The notes below the pieces were generated by a model, which was not told the origin of the DNA, searched no databases, and was given only the letters and a program-made list of their open reading frames with translations. A stretch of 64,000 nt of DNA from Tetrahymena thermophila SB210 (taxonomy: Eukaryota > Ciliophora > Oligohymenophorea > Hymenostomatida > Tetrahymenidae), in assembly GCF_000189635.1 (NCBI RefSeq), contig NW_002476361.1:1-64000 (forward strand), written 5' to 3'. Made by a program: the position numbers and the translations under genes. Positions 22,277 through 33,565 of this stretch are shown one piece after another (position 1 is the first letter of the stretch; the number at the start of each line of letters is the position of its first letter).

Positions 22277-23998
22277 ATGGAAAATATTACAAAACAAAAA
22301 GTTAAGTATTTCTAAATTTGTTATCCACTATCTTAATAAGATAGTAGGGATTACAGAATTATTTATAAATAAGATAGTAATAATTAGGAAATTGGCAAGA
22401 AATAAGATAGTAGGGATTAGGAAATTCGCTAGAAATAAGATAGTAGGGATTACGAAATTGGCTAGAAATAAGATTGTATGGATGAGGAAATTTGCTATAA
22501 ATAAGATAGTAGGGATTAGGAAATTGGCTAGAAAGAAAATAATAGTGAGGAAATTGGCTAGAAAGAAAATAGTAGTGAGGAAATTCGCTAGAAATAAGAT
22601 GATGAGTTTCTTGAAAAGACTAATACTTTTTACAGAGAGGAATTTGAAAAAATAAATCAGAATATGGAATCATATCACTTATTTAAACACTATATATTTG
22701 ATAGTGAAGAAATTATGCATAACACATGTTTGCTATTAGGAACAGATTTCAAAAAAAATATGTTTAAAATTTATGAAGACCTAATATTTGATAGGAGGAC
22801 AATCAAGGTGACTTTAGATGATTTTATATACTATCAAGCAATGACACGCAGGCCACACAAACCAAAAAATTAGGAATAAAGAGTAGCACAATAATATTAA
22901 AATTTTGAATTAAGAATCATAAAATCAAAAAAATAAAACAAAAAAAACTTGGCTAAATTTATTTTGTTTCATTTTTTGTCGCGCGAAGAGTTAATAAAAA
23001 TAGAGAAAACAATAAACAACAAAAAAGTAAAAAATTAACCACAAAAAAATGAGTCAAATAAACTTACAAATTACTTTAAACCTTAAAAATAAAAGATAAA
23101 TTAAAAAATAGATTAAAAGCCTTTTTCATGTGACTCAAACACTATCGAATTGAATGAAATTTAAAAAAACTAGTTCTTATAAAATTAGTTGCCATAATAA
23201 ATAGGTTAACAAGAGCCATAATTTTAACCTGAAAAATAAAAAATCAATTAGATGATAGATTAAATATCCATTTAACACGACTTTAACACAGTTAAATTGA
23301 ATGAAATTTAAAATAAACAGATCTTAGAATAGCAATTACCACAAGAAGTAAGTTAGCAATAGCACTTTTCCTTCTCTGGTTTACTATAAAATTAAGGCTT
23401 AAAATAAAATGAACAAAATAAATTAGTAGAAAACTTTATTGAAAGCGAAAATTAATAGAGAAAACTCAGTGACTTAGAAATATAATACTATAAAAAATTT
23501 AAAAAAGAAACCTTCAAGGATTCAAGTCATCAACTTGAAGAATAAATAAAGTCTTTGATAGGTGATCTTTAACAAAGCTAAAAATAATAATTATTTTTAA
23601 TTGAAGAAAATTAAAAAATATCTGCAAATGCTAACGATTATAAACTATTGGATATTATTCAAAAGAAAAATAATTAATAAGATTTTTGTAAAATTTAGTA
23701 ATAGCTTAATATTCAAAATTAGAAAAATAGGCATTTAAATAATTTTAACTCAGAAAATTATAACTAATTTATTAATAGAGCAAATTAAATTAATTAAGAG
23801 TAATCTTAGTATGACTAGCAAAGCAATAGCAATTTTAATTATTAATAAAGTTAGGAAAAGCAAATAATAGACCTCTATTTTTAAATTTGTAAAGTAGAAC
23901 TAGAAAATGCTGAATAAAAAATGAAAATGTTTTTCACACTTTATCCAAATTATAATCCTTAATAAAATTTAATCCAATAAAATAATTTACATTTATGA
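22277..23998 (+). CDS. A/B-array protein, subtype B (gene B3), with expanded N-terminal minisatellite
   Basis: Single exon, 573 residues, the longest B member. It begins MENITKQKVKYFQICYPLSQ, as in B2. Then, in place of one short segment, it has about eight copies of an 11- or 10-residue unit (consensus QDSRDQEIGQK; residues ~21-106). The shared domain resumes at DDEFLEKTNTFYREEFEKI. Downstream blocks are EIMHNTCLLLGTDF, LDDFIYYQAMTRRP, FILFHFLSREELIKIEK, KLTNYFKPQKQK, the double Gln-rich unit, the coiled coil, and the end KMFFTLYPNYNPQQ. In other frames the minisatellite gives a Lys/Arg/Ile-rich ORF that is spurious. It is 692 bases downstream of A2. Confidence 0.8.
22337..22594 (+). repeat. 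In-frame coding minisatellite, six 33-bp then two 30-bp units
   Basis: Units start at 22337, 22370, 22403, 22436, 22469, 22502 (33 bp each), 22535 and 22565 (30 bp each). A typical unit reads TAAGATAGTAGGGATTAGGA then AATTGGCTAGAAA. All unit lengths are multiples of three, so the frame is kept. The single-copy equivalent in B2 is QDIRYYPINQEK. Confidence 0.95.
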
Positions 23999-24443
23999 AT
24001 GAATTTTATTTTATTTTTTAATTTTGCTAAAAATAATTTATGAAAATTACTTGCTTGCTTATTATCATTTTTATTATTAAGCTTAAATAAAATTGTATAC
24101 TTTGTTGAATTTATTTGAAAATCTTATTTAACAAAATTAGAATTTTCTAACAAATATATTTTTAATTGTATATTTCAAAGTTAAATTTCCGTAAATCCTC
24201 ATTAATTCTCACCAGCATAAATTTTCACGATATTTTCTGAATATTTATAAATAAACTATGCATGCTTATATAAAAAATACCACTCTCTTATTATATAATA
24301 TAAATTTGTAGGGAAGAAATACAAACAAACAAAAATAATATTAATAAAAATTAGTAAGATATAATTAATAATTTTGTTTTTTTTAAAAATTTTTATTTTC
24401 ATAATATATTATTTCAATTCAAATTTATATTTGTAAATGATAA

Positions 24444-24474
<31 letters not shown>

Positions 24475-24730
24475 AGTAACTGGATTTAGGAATTATTTGT
24501 GGATAGCTAAGATTTTTGTTTCAAAGAAATTCTATATTTATTATATTTATTTTGCAAAATTAATTGTAAAATATTTTATTTAAAATTTAAAAATAATTAT
24601 GTAGATTATGTATATGAATGTATAAGTTACATTTAGTATTTTATAAGTTATTAATTAATATATTAATCAAATTAATCAAAATGAAAGTTATTTTTTATGA
24701 TTTTTTAGTGATTTAATTTTAGCCTGTTTT
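23999..24730. other. Spacer after the A/B array
   Basis: The first ~190 bases repeat the 3' flank of B2. After that it is unique AT-rich DNA with an AATA tetranucleotide run at about 24442-24475. Confidence 0.55.
24442..24475. repeat. (AATA)n microsatellite
   Basis: About eight AATA units in noncoding DNA between gene B3 and the Cys-rich gene. Confidence 0.9.
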
Positions 24731-25189
24731 TCAAATACTTAAAAGTACTAAAAATGTTACATAGAAAGCTCTTATATCAGAAAAATTAATACACCCAGAC
24801 CCATCTTTTCTAGATTTTTTTTATTTAGATCCAAAACATATTTAGCAATCCTAGTCTGTCCATTTATTCTATTTCAATATTCTATTTATGCAAGATGCGC
24901 TAGACTGAACACATTAATTCTTTTGTGTATTAACAAAGTAATTTAATCCTTTACAAGAATGGCAATATGAATCAGTTAAATATTCATTAGTGGCACAATC
25001 ACAGTTAGCAACCTCACAAGAGGGTTGCTAGCCTTACCAATAACATCCTTTTGGCAATCTGTAGCTTAAAGAGCAAACTCTAGAACACAGCAAATTTCCC
25101 TCACCACAAGAAATTTGTTAAACACCTGGGGAAGCTGCAATAGCAAATTATAAGAGGATGAAAGCTGTTAAATATAAACACTTTTTCAT
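24731..25189 (-). CDS. Small Cys-rich surface protein, probably GPI-anchored (copy 1)
   Basis: Single exon, 152 residues, TGA stop. Signal peptide MKKCLYLTAFILLQFAIAA is followed by a Cys-rich mature region (CGEGNLLCSRVCS, CEVANCDC, YCHSCKGLNYF, CVQSSASC, DCQICFG). The C-terminus is hydrophobic (FYVTFLVLLSI) after a short polar stretch, as in GPI-attachment signals. It aligns throughout with the gene at 27444: LTD.YC.SCKG..YF.NT is followed by CVQSS.SC.NR and W...DC..C.GS. The Cys spacing and YF/CV pattern recall ciliate immobilization antigens, though this is far smaller. A plasma-membrane or ciliary surface role is inferred. Confidence 0.75.
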
Positions 25190-26078
25190 GAAAAATATTT
25201 TACTTTAGTAAGAAAAACTAGATTAAGGTAGTTATTTAATTTGTATAATTGATGTGGAAAATACTTAAAAAATATCAAATTTATCGATACTTATCAAAAT
25301 TAAACAAAAAAAAATTTATTAATAAAAAAGTAAATCTTCCTTAAAAATTAGTTCAGGAATATCATTATTAATTAATTTAATAAATATAAGCAAGTATAGA
25401 CATTTTTTTTTAACCTTTTCTGATATTTTCTAATAATTTATTATTTGAAATTATCAACAAACATTTACAAAACAGCAATAATATTATGCATACTTTATGT
25501 AAATCGAAGATGATTTTAATCAATTGTAAAGTTGTTAGATATCGCTCGCTGTTTTCAATATAAGTTTTAAAGAACATTTTTATCAAATATCACTAATAGA
25601 TTATCTTTCATTACTTTTAGTTAATTTTATTTTCTTTCATAATTTCGATAAATACTTAAAGCATTAAAAATGAATTGATAACATTTTAAAATTAATAAAT
25701 AAAAATACCTATTTTAAAAATTAATTTAAATAAATACATTTAACACATTAATTTATCCTGTTTTAATAAAAATAGGAAAAAGAAAAAAAATTTTGAAATA
25801 ATTTTATTTTTTACTTTTTTAATAAACAAAATTTAGGATTTTAATAAACGAAATGAAATTTATCTTTTGTTCTAATTTTCATCTTTATAAAATTAGATAT
25901 TTAAATTTAAATAAAATTATATTATTTGAATGATATTTGTAATTTTATGTGAACATTTGATTAATATATAAAAATTAATAACATATTATATTATATAATT
26001 ACTACAAATTTTAATAAAAATGATAATTTTGCAATATTCTTTATTTAGTTCTTATTTAAAATATAAATATTTAATTTT
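25190..26078. other. Intergenic
   Basis: AT-rich spacer upstream of the Cys-rich gene. I see no supported feature. Confidence 0.5.
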
Positions 26079-26325
26079 TCACCTTTAATAAATTTGTTTG
26101 CTTTTTTCTTTCTGTACCATTGTTTCTACAAAAAATAAGTTCATAAATACTAAATTTAGTTTCTTCTTTAAATTAAAGTTAGTAAATATCAATTTTTCTT
26201 TAAGTAAATAATTATTTTTTAGGCTTATTGCATACTAAATATTTGCTTGGCTTGGAATATGATAGGCAGGCCTTTTTCTGATAGGTGAGAACCAACTTTT
26301 AATAATTCCAATTGTTAAATCCTTC
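26079..26325 (-). CDS. Orphan 3'-terminal exon of an unidentified gene (partial model)
   Basis: On the minus strand an acceptor (TATTATTTAG) opens into one base plus 82 codons ending in TGA. The first 36 codons have clear protein-like composition: KDLTIGIIKSWFSPIRKRPA then YHIPSQANIQYAISLK. The rest is Lys/Asn/Leu-rich and may be a weak tail. This island is visibly richer in G and C than its surroundings. No upstream exon splices to it in phase with confidence. A candidate first exon starts with ATG at 26642 (MKKFAVNILMSQLQRDYRIQ), but I could not join the two. It may be a small multi-exon gene or a gene relic. I do not recognise the protein. Confidence 0.4.
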
Positions 26326-27000
26326 CTAAATAATAAAATTTTATGTAATTTAATAGAAAATAATGTAATACTTTCTAAAGTATCCTTAATTTTATTTTGA
26401 TTCGAATCAAAATTCTTACATTAAATAATTATTAATTTTTGATGAAAAAAAAAGTAAACTCAAATCACTAAATAAATTATTCATTTAATCAAAGCTTTTA
26501 ATTTTAGCTCAAAAAATCATAAAATCTATTTGATTACAACAATCATTTAAAAATATATTCTTTATTTTAGTTTAAAATATTATTATATTCTGTAATCCCT
26601 CTATAATTAAGACATTAAGATATTAACAGCAAATTTCTTCATTTAATTACCGTAGAATTTTTATTTTGAAAAAATATAGTTTTTTTGAAATATCAAAAAA
26701 TAATTGAATTTATATTAGCTAGTTAGTTATAATATTTAGAAAAAATTTGTAAATAAAAATAATAAAAACACTGTCTGTTTGTCTATTTAGTTAGTTAGTA
26801 CGAGGAAATCTTTCAAATATTATTTGGGATAAATTATGTAAATAAATAAAAAAATATTTTTAGAAATAAAATGAATTATATAATCCTCCAAAACATGCAA
26901 AACAAGTAATGTAGATGATATACATATTCCATCAATTATAATAATAAGTTTATTATTTATCAAAATATTTTAAGTAATAAATAATAGTTTTTTAATTAAA
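26326..27000. other. Region upstream of the orphan exon
   Basis: It holds the possible first exon (minus, ATG at 26642) of the partial gene, an 18-base palindrome TTTTGATTCGAATCAAAA at about 26394-26411, and otherwise AT-rich DNA. Confidence 0.4.
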
Positions 27001-27444
27001 TCAGAGGAGCAATAAAAGTAAACCGAAGAAAGAAGCAATGAGAACATTAGCAGAGGTTGAGCATGAACCCTTAACAATCTTTTAGTTGGTACTTCCAGTA
27101 CAAGTATTGCAATCATTAACTGTCCAAGCGTTAGTACCTCTATTAAGGCATGAGTATGAAGATTAAACACAAGCAGTTTAGGCAGTGTTGGCAAAATAAG
27201 TAGCTCCCTTGCAAGATGCACAATAAGCATCAGTAAGCTTAGTAGTAGAACAAGTACATTCACTTACAATACAAGCACCAAAATTACCTGAGTATGTGCA
27301 ACCAGTAGGTAAGGGGAATGAAGCGGGACAAGCACTTGTACATGCAGTACCAGCAGTACCAGTGCAAGGAACATTTCCTGTACCAGCAGCAGCCAAAATA
27401 ACTTAGAGTAAAGCTAAGGAGACGATGATTTATTTGATAGCCAT
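27001..27444 (-). CDS. Small Cys-rich surface protein, probably GPI-anchored (copy 2)
   Basis: Single exon, 147 residues. Signal peptide MAIKQIIVSLALLQVILAAA precedes a Thr/Ala/Cys-rich mature part. Cys-containing blocks are CTGTAGTACTSACP, GCTYSGNFGACIVSECTC, YCASCKGATYF, ACVQSSYSCLNR and DCNTCTGS. It ends SCSTSANVLIASFFGLLLLLL, a textbook GPI-attachment signal: small residues, then a hydrophobic end with no cytoplasmic tail. Codon use is richer in G and C than its surroundings and preferred codons are frequent, suggesting high expression. It is about 1.8 kb upstream of copy 1 on the same strand. Thr/Ala-rich Cys repeats resemble ciliate immobilization antigens in style. TAA in codon 5 is glutamine. 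Confidence 0.8.
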
Positions 27445-30400
27445 TTTTTTTATTTTTTATGTTTATTTGAAATTGCTTGTTTGTTTGTTTATTTATTTAT
27501 TTATTTTTATTGATTTATTATTTTTTATATAATTTTATAAAATCAAACAGCTGCATATAAACTAGCAAACTTGATATGTTTGCTTAAAATAGATGGTAAT
27601 ATAAACATATAAAAACTTATAACTGAATGAATTTTGAAATTAATCACAGATTTAATCAAAAATTAAAAAGTGTAAAGATATAATTTTTTATATTAAAATT
27701 AGAAATATAGACCTCATCTGATTTAATCTGATATGACCTAAATTAAAAATTCAAAATAAAACTATAATTTTATTTCATCATCGCTACCATCTAATATTCT
27801 TTTATTGATTTTTCTAAGAAAATAATTTCTAAAATAGTATGTATGTTTTTTGTGTATAAAAAAAATATTTTTCGAATATTGTCTACCATTTTTATTCGTT
27901 TCAAAAATATCATATTTAATACATCCATCTATGTATACTTTTCATTCTGAGATAAAACAGGGGGGAAAATTTAGATTTAATAGTTTTGATAATATGGAGT
28001 TGTAAGTTAAATAGATGTTAAAAATTGATATTTTGTGACTTAGTAACTGAGTGATTTTCTTTTTAAAAAAGTAAAATAATTTGAATAGAATTTAGAAAGA
28101 TTATCGAATTGGTGATTTTGTTAAGTTTATCAGTGATATTTGATAACAAAAAAAGATCTAAAGGAATCAAATGATTCTGTCTATTTGATTATTATTATCA
28201 TTTCTAAACTAATTGGTCGATGATTAAATATCTAGTAAAGAAAATTTTAATTATATCATATTATATTTACATTCAGAAAAACCTTAACAAACCCCACTAA
28301 ATCAAAAAATAAACTTCTGTATTTTACCATTAATTTTGGAAACAATTTCTTACTTTTTTTACGTTAAAGCTAATAAGACTAAAGTAATGGCAGAAAAATA
28401 TTGCAAAAAAAGATGTTAAATGAAATATTAAAACATAACTAAAAAAAATATATATATTTATAAATATGAGGTAAGTGATATATTTAAAGATCCTTAAAAT
28501 ATAAATTTTAATTTTAGTGCATTTGAAAAGAAACAAATATTGGTTGGGATAATGTTTTTAACCTTAAGGTTTTTTATCTAATATCATTAACTCTAGTTAT
28601 ATACTCTAAAGTATAAATCTAAAATATTTGAATTATACTTAAATTCTTGTGATAAATAAACTAATTTAAGCTTACGAAACATCTATACACATATTATTAA
28701 ATAATTTATAAATGATAAAATAATTTTATGAAGTTTTTTTTGGCTTCTCGAATTTTGATATAAAATCTTTAGATGAATTTTTGGTATTTTGTACATTTGA
28801 AATGAAGTTAATATAAATACTTTATTTAGACTTATTTTAGTTATAAACACTTATTGTAATTCAGTTTGTAGTAAGATTTATTTGCTTAAATAGAAATAAA
28901 AGTTATGTGAATAGTTTTCTGATAAGAAAACTAAATTTTTTATGCCTTTTTTTCTTAATTATTTTCATAAACTAATCTAAGCCAAATAAAAACTAAAAAA
29001 ATACATGTGAACCAAAATGATATTAAATATGTTAGATAATATTATAAAAATTAACTTTATTTTTTTTAGATGAATACAGGAAAATCTTAATAGAATTAGC
29101 TAGATAGACATTTTTAATATTTTTTGTTTTGAGTAAAAATTAACTTTTCATATTATTTAACATGAAGCGCTAAAAAAAACAATTTTTTTGTTTAATTTGT
29201 TTTGAAAATTTTATATTTGAAATCTAAATAACAATCTATGAAGCTAAATTAATATTTTCTAATTTTTAAATGAAAAACTATCAAATACTTGGATCTAAAT
29301 CTATTATTTTAAATGTAAATAATCAATTTACTAAAAGTAAATTGTATTATTGTATGAATATTTTAATAAATATGTTTATTTTATTTCTTAGAGCATGTTT
29401 AATACAAACAAATATTATTCTTTCTCCTTCTGTTTATATATAGCTCATAAAAAAGAATAACTCTTATTCAGCGACTTTATTTTCAATTTTGATTCTGATA
29501 ATAACTGGTATCATCAAAAATTAAATTTGAAAGAAAGAAAATTTATGATTAATTAAAAATAGTAGAGTAGATGACTTTTGCACTTTCAATCTGTAAAAAT
29601 TGTAAGCATTTAATAAATTTTTTTAATTTTGAGTTTTAATAAATATGAACAAAAAATATCTTTAGTTTAATATTTTTCCATCTCTTAACTATTTAAGAAT
29701 TAGTGGTTTTAAAGAAGGAAGGAAATAAATAAATAGAGTTACTTATTTAACTTATAAAATAAAAGCTTTTAGCTTAAAAAGTAAATAATTATTTTAACTG
29801 AATAAAATATTATTTATCTTATTAAAGCTATTTAAACATTTTATATTCGCATAGGTAGATAGATAATATTTAGTTTTAAGTTTAATAAAAATTGTATTTC
29901 ATTGTAAATGAGCAACTAAAAATGGAAATTTATACAATAAATAAACAAAAAATTGCAATTAAGTTTTTATTTTATATTATAGAGGGAGGCATACTTAATA
30001 AAATTATTTCTTTTAATGCTTCTATATAGAGTAAAATCAAATATTTAAAAATTTATTCTAAAAATTCTAACTTTATACCTACCTCTTAAAATGCTTCTTA
30101 AAACTCCTCTAATATAGTAAGAAAAAGTATATAGGATATCGTCGTAAAATGATTCTCACATCAAGTAAAACTCAAATAGATTTCATAGAAAAATTAAGTT
30201 TATTTGCTTTATGAAAGTATAAAAAGTTGTCAAATAGAATTATATTTTTTGAAGTCTAAACTCATCTGAATTACACTTAACAAAAAGAATTATGTCAAAA
30301 TTCACAAAAATTATTAAGTTTTTAATCATTTGATTTAGTGTAAGGTATTAATAATTTTACATCAAAATTTTTCAATTTTATAAATAAATTTTTTTTATTT

Positions 30401-31770
30401 TTACTATAAAAGATAAGAGCCTTATAGCTTTAAATGTTATATGCAACTTTTCACTTAAATTTATTTTTTTCAAAAAAATGATATTTTTAAAGTATAACAA
30501 AAATATCTTAAAAACATTAGTGTTATTAATATATTAAAAGCACTAAATATTAGATTAATATTGAGTGATTACTAACTATATTTCAAATATTATTTTTTTA
30601 AACATTCATACATTGATAGCATTTTTAGTGTAGTAAATATTTAAGTGATTCTTATAAATTTAAGCATTGATTATGTTAGCATTAAATACACATAATATAG
30701 TCATAATATTTATTATAAAGACTTATAAAAATAAATTGCATTCTCATATTTTCATATATTATAGAATAAAAAAAAACTTTTTGAAAGAAAATCTCTAATC
30801 AACTTAGAAGAACAGGAAGCAAATAATGGTTTCGAATAGATTAGAAGTGACTGATTATTAAGATTTTATTTAAAACTTTAAAGACTTTTAGAAATCTGTT
30901 AAAAACTAATTATTTAATCAAAAAGTGCATCACAAAAAAGTCAAATTATAATTTTGTGTTTTTACAAACTGAAAAGCTAATTATTATACAGTAAAATAGA
31001 TAAATTAAAAATTTACCATCAAAATTATGAAAATTTAAGTTCAAAAAATATTAGCTATTCTATAATTTTTTATCTTCAATATATTATTCTTAAAAAAGTA
31101 AGCAGCTATTTCAAAAACAAAAAAATGAAAGTTTTTTTTTTACTCAAAATAAACTTGAAATTATTTTCCATATAAATTTAGAGATAATTTATAAAAATAT
31201 TTAAGTTTAAAAACTCTTTATTTAGTCAAATATTAATTGATTTGAAAGCAAAAGATAAAATATTTTAGTCATAAATAATAATGAATGATTGAATTGTATG
31301 TAAAATATCCATTCTAAAACTCATTCTTTTAATCCAAAATAAAATATAATAAATGTATTATTTTTATCATTAAATTCTCTTAAAAAAAAGTATTTTAAAA
31401 TATATTTAAAGATTTTAAAATAAGTAAGAATTACTTTATTAGTGTTTTTATTAATCATCTATTAAAAGATTTTAAATGCCTAATTCTAACAATTAAAGTA
31501 AATTTATTTTTGCAAAATAATTTCAATTTTATTTTCTTTTAAAATATAAATATTTTTTAATTCTATTTAAACAAAATTCTAAAAATTATTGAAATAATTT
31601 TTCAAATTAATTTCTCAATAGATAATTAATTTCCCTTTTAAATAATTTAAATAGAAATATAATGAAAATTAATTAAATTTAGAATAATTCTTATTTGTAT
31701 TAAATTAGCTTTTAACTTTAATTAATTAGACACTTTATTGAATAATAAATATAATATCTTTAACTTTATA

Positions 31771-31821
<51 letters not shown>

Positions 31822-32395
31822 TTTTAAATTATATTTATTTATCTGTTTGTTTAATATCAATCAAATTATTAATAGTTTTTGCATAATGATTATTATTAGA
31901 AATAATTAATATCAAAAAAATAACCTTTATTTATTTCAAAGTAGATAATTTAATTAAGCGAAAATGAAAGAAAGGACTAAGGAAATAATAAATATTTTTG
32001 AAAGTAAAATATTAAGCATTCAAGTGTAAAAATAAAACTGATTTTTAGTATATTAAATTGTACCTTGAGTAAGCTTTATACTCTAAAGCATAAATACTAT
32101 TGATTATATTATATTTAAAGAGAGAAGTCTTTAAGATTTAGTTTTGATAATATTTAATCTTCAAAATTTAATAATAAATTTACAAAAAGTTTGAGTCTTT
32201 TGAAACTCAATTTGTTTAGTAGCATTGATTTTTAAAGATTGAGGTTATATACCATATATATATTTACTCATTTGATAAATGCCATTAATTTAAGATCAGT
32301 TAGTCAAAAATACATGTTGATTATTAACAGCTAAGTACACCCAAAAGAAAAATGCAATTAATATAGTGTGGAAAAATGCTAATTTTTCTTTACTT
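27445..32395. other. Gene-poor region, about 5 kb
   Basis: No ORF on either strand combines length, codon composition and splice sites well enough to call. Short ORFs open by chance because TGA is the only stop. Weak candidates are a 63-codon minus ORF at 29323..29514 and a short plus-strand coding-like patch near 30775-30850 (SLINLEEQEANNGFEQIRSD). A TTA trinucleotide run is at ~31771-31822. The 5' flank of the Cys-rich gene (27445-27520) is a TTTA/TTTG-repeat leader. Confidence 0.5.
31771..31822. repeat. (TTA)n microsatellite
   Basis: Uninterrupted trinucleotide run of about seventeen units in the gene-poor region. Confidence 0.95.
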
Positions 32396-32857
32396 ATGTA
32401 GTTTTATTTGAAATATTCTCACTCTAAATTTGATGAAATTTTTGAATAACTACTAAATAAGCTAAATCGCAATGGAGGTCTCAGAGGTAATGCTTTGGGA
32501 AATATTTGTGTAAAGTCTTATTATTAATTAGGAGATTAATGTGTAATGGAAAGGGAAGTAACTAATATAAATTTTATGGATAGAAAGGATATTTCTAATT
32601 TATTAGCTCCAGTTAGCTAAGTTTAATAGATTATTGATATTTTTTAAATATTTATTGTGCTTTTATTACTTTTATTTCAAATTAAAAATTATTTTTTTAG
32701 AATTATGAATTAAATTTATCCATTTTATCTCTTTTTATATGAAAATAGTCTAAATTTAATCAAATTTTATCTATTGAAATATAATTATTTAAATCACAGC
32801 ACTATTTATTTATTTCTACTTAAACTCCTTACAAAATAAAGCAATAACTTCTAATGA
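32396..32857 (+). CDS. Uncertain ORF upstream of the LRR gene
   Basis: Open for 153 codons in code 6 from ATG to TGA. The first ~75 residues look protein-like (FDEIFEQLLNKLNRNGGLRG, then VMEREVTNINFMDRKDISNL). The rest turns into Ile/Leu/Phe/Tyr-rich translation typical of noncoding AT DNA. It may be a first exon whose donor I could not fix, a relic, or chance. It lies about 0.7 kb upstream of the LRR gene on the same strand and could belong to it. Confidence 0.25.
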
Positions 32858-33565
32858 TTGTTTCTTAAAGAAATACTATCATAAACTGAAAGCTTTGGAG
32901 TTCTAAAATTATTCATAATAATAATTTCTCTTTTGTTCTTAATATATTTATTTATCTTTCATATGATGATTGCCTAGAAACTCTGAACGAACAAAAAAAA
33001 ATACTACTTTTTATCATTGTAAAGCTAGGTTTAATTCTTAATTATTATTTTCATGTAATATATTATCTAGTATTCTCTTGAGTTTTTGCTTTGTCTAGTA
33101 TATTTAATGATAGACAAAATAATGTTCTGCAGTGATTATCGTTGTAAAAAAAGTTGAGACTAATTAGTATTTCAGTCATTATAATTTATGTCTTTGCTCT
33201 CCCTCCCTCTCTCCCTCTACAAACTTTTTTATATATTTAAAATTTTTTTTTGCTACTTATGAGGGGTTTATTACATTAATTTAAATAGATTTTTCAAAGT
33301 ATATTTAAATATTAGTACAATTAGAAAATTTCAGTGCATTTTTTAAGATTTAATGAATTTAGAATTTACCAAAAATACATAATAATTAAATAATTTTTTT
33401 CTAATTATAAATTATCAGAAAGATGATCAGTAAATTTTTAATTAGAAAAATATTGAGTTATAGAAAGCGCTTATATTTAATTAAGATAAACTAAATTTTG
33501 CTGAAAAAGACAAAAGAATAATAATTTATAATTCATAATTCATACAAAAAATTGATATTTTAGAA
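32858..33565. other. Spacer before the LRR gene
   Basis: AT-rich, with a pyrimidine tract at about 33197-33220 (CTCTCCCTCCCTCTCTCCCT). No coding sequence supported. Confidence 0.5.

Noticed and set aside
22392..22655. Lys/Arg/Ile-rich ORF (ARNKIVGIRK-type repeats)
   Set aside because: It is a wrong-frame reading of the 33-bp minisatellite. The true frame, continuous with gene B3 and matching B2, encodes QDSRDQEIGQK units.
26220..26310. GC-richer island considered as a tRNA or snoRNA
   Set aside because: No cloverleaf, box B or paired C/D boxes could be drawn, and the minus strand gives a clean coding exon instead.
29323..29514. 63-residue minus ORF beginning MIPVIIRIKIENKVAEQEL
   Set aside because: With TGA the only stop, ORFs this long are expected by chance. 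No splice context or paralogue supports it.
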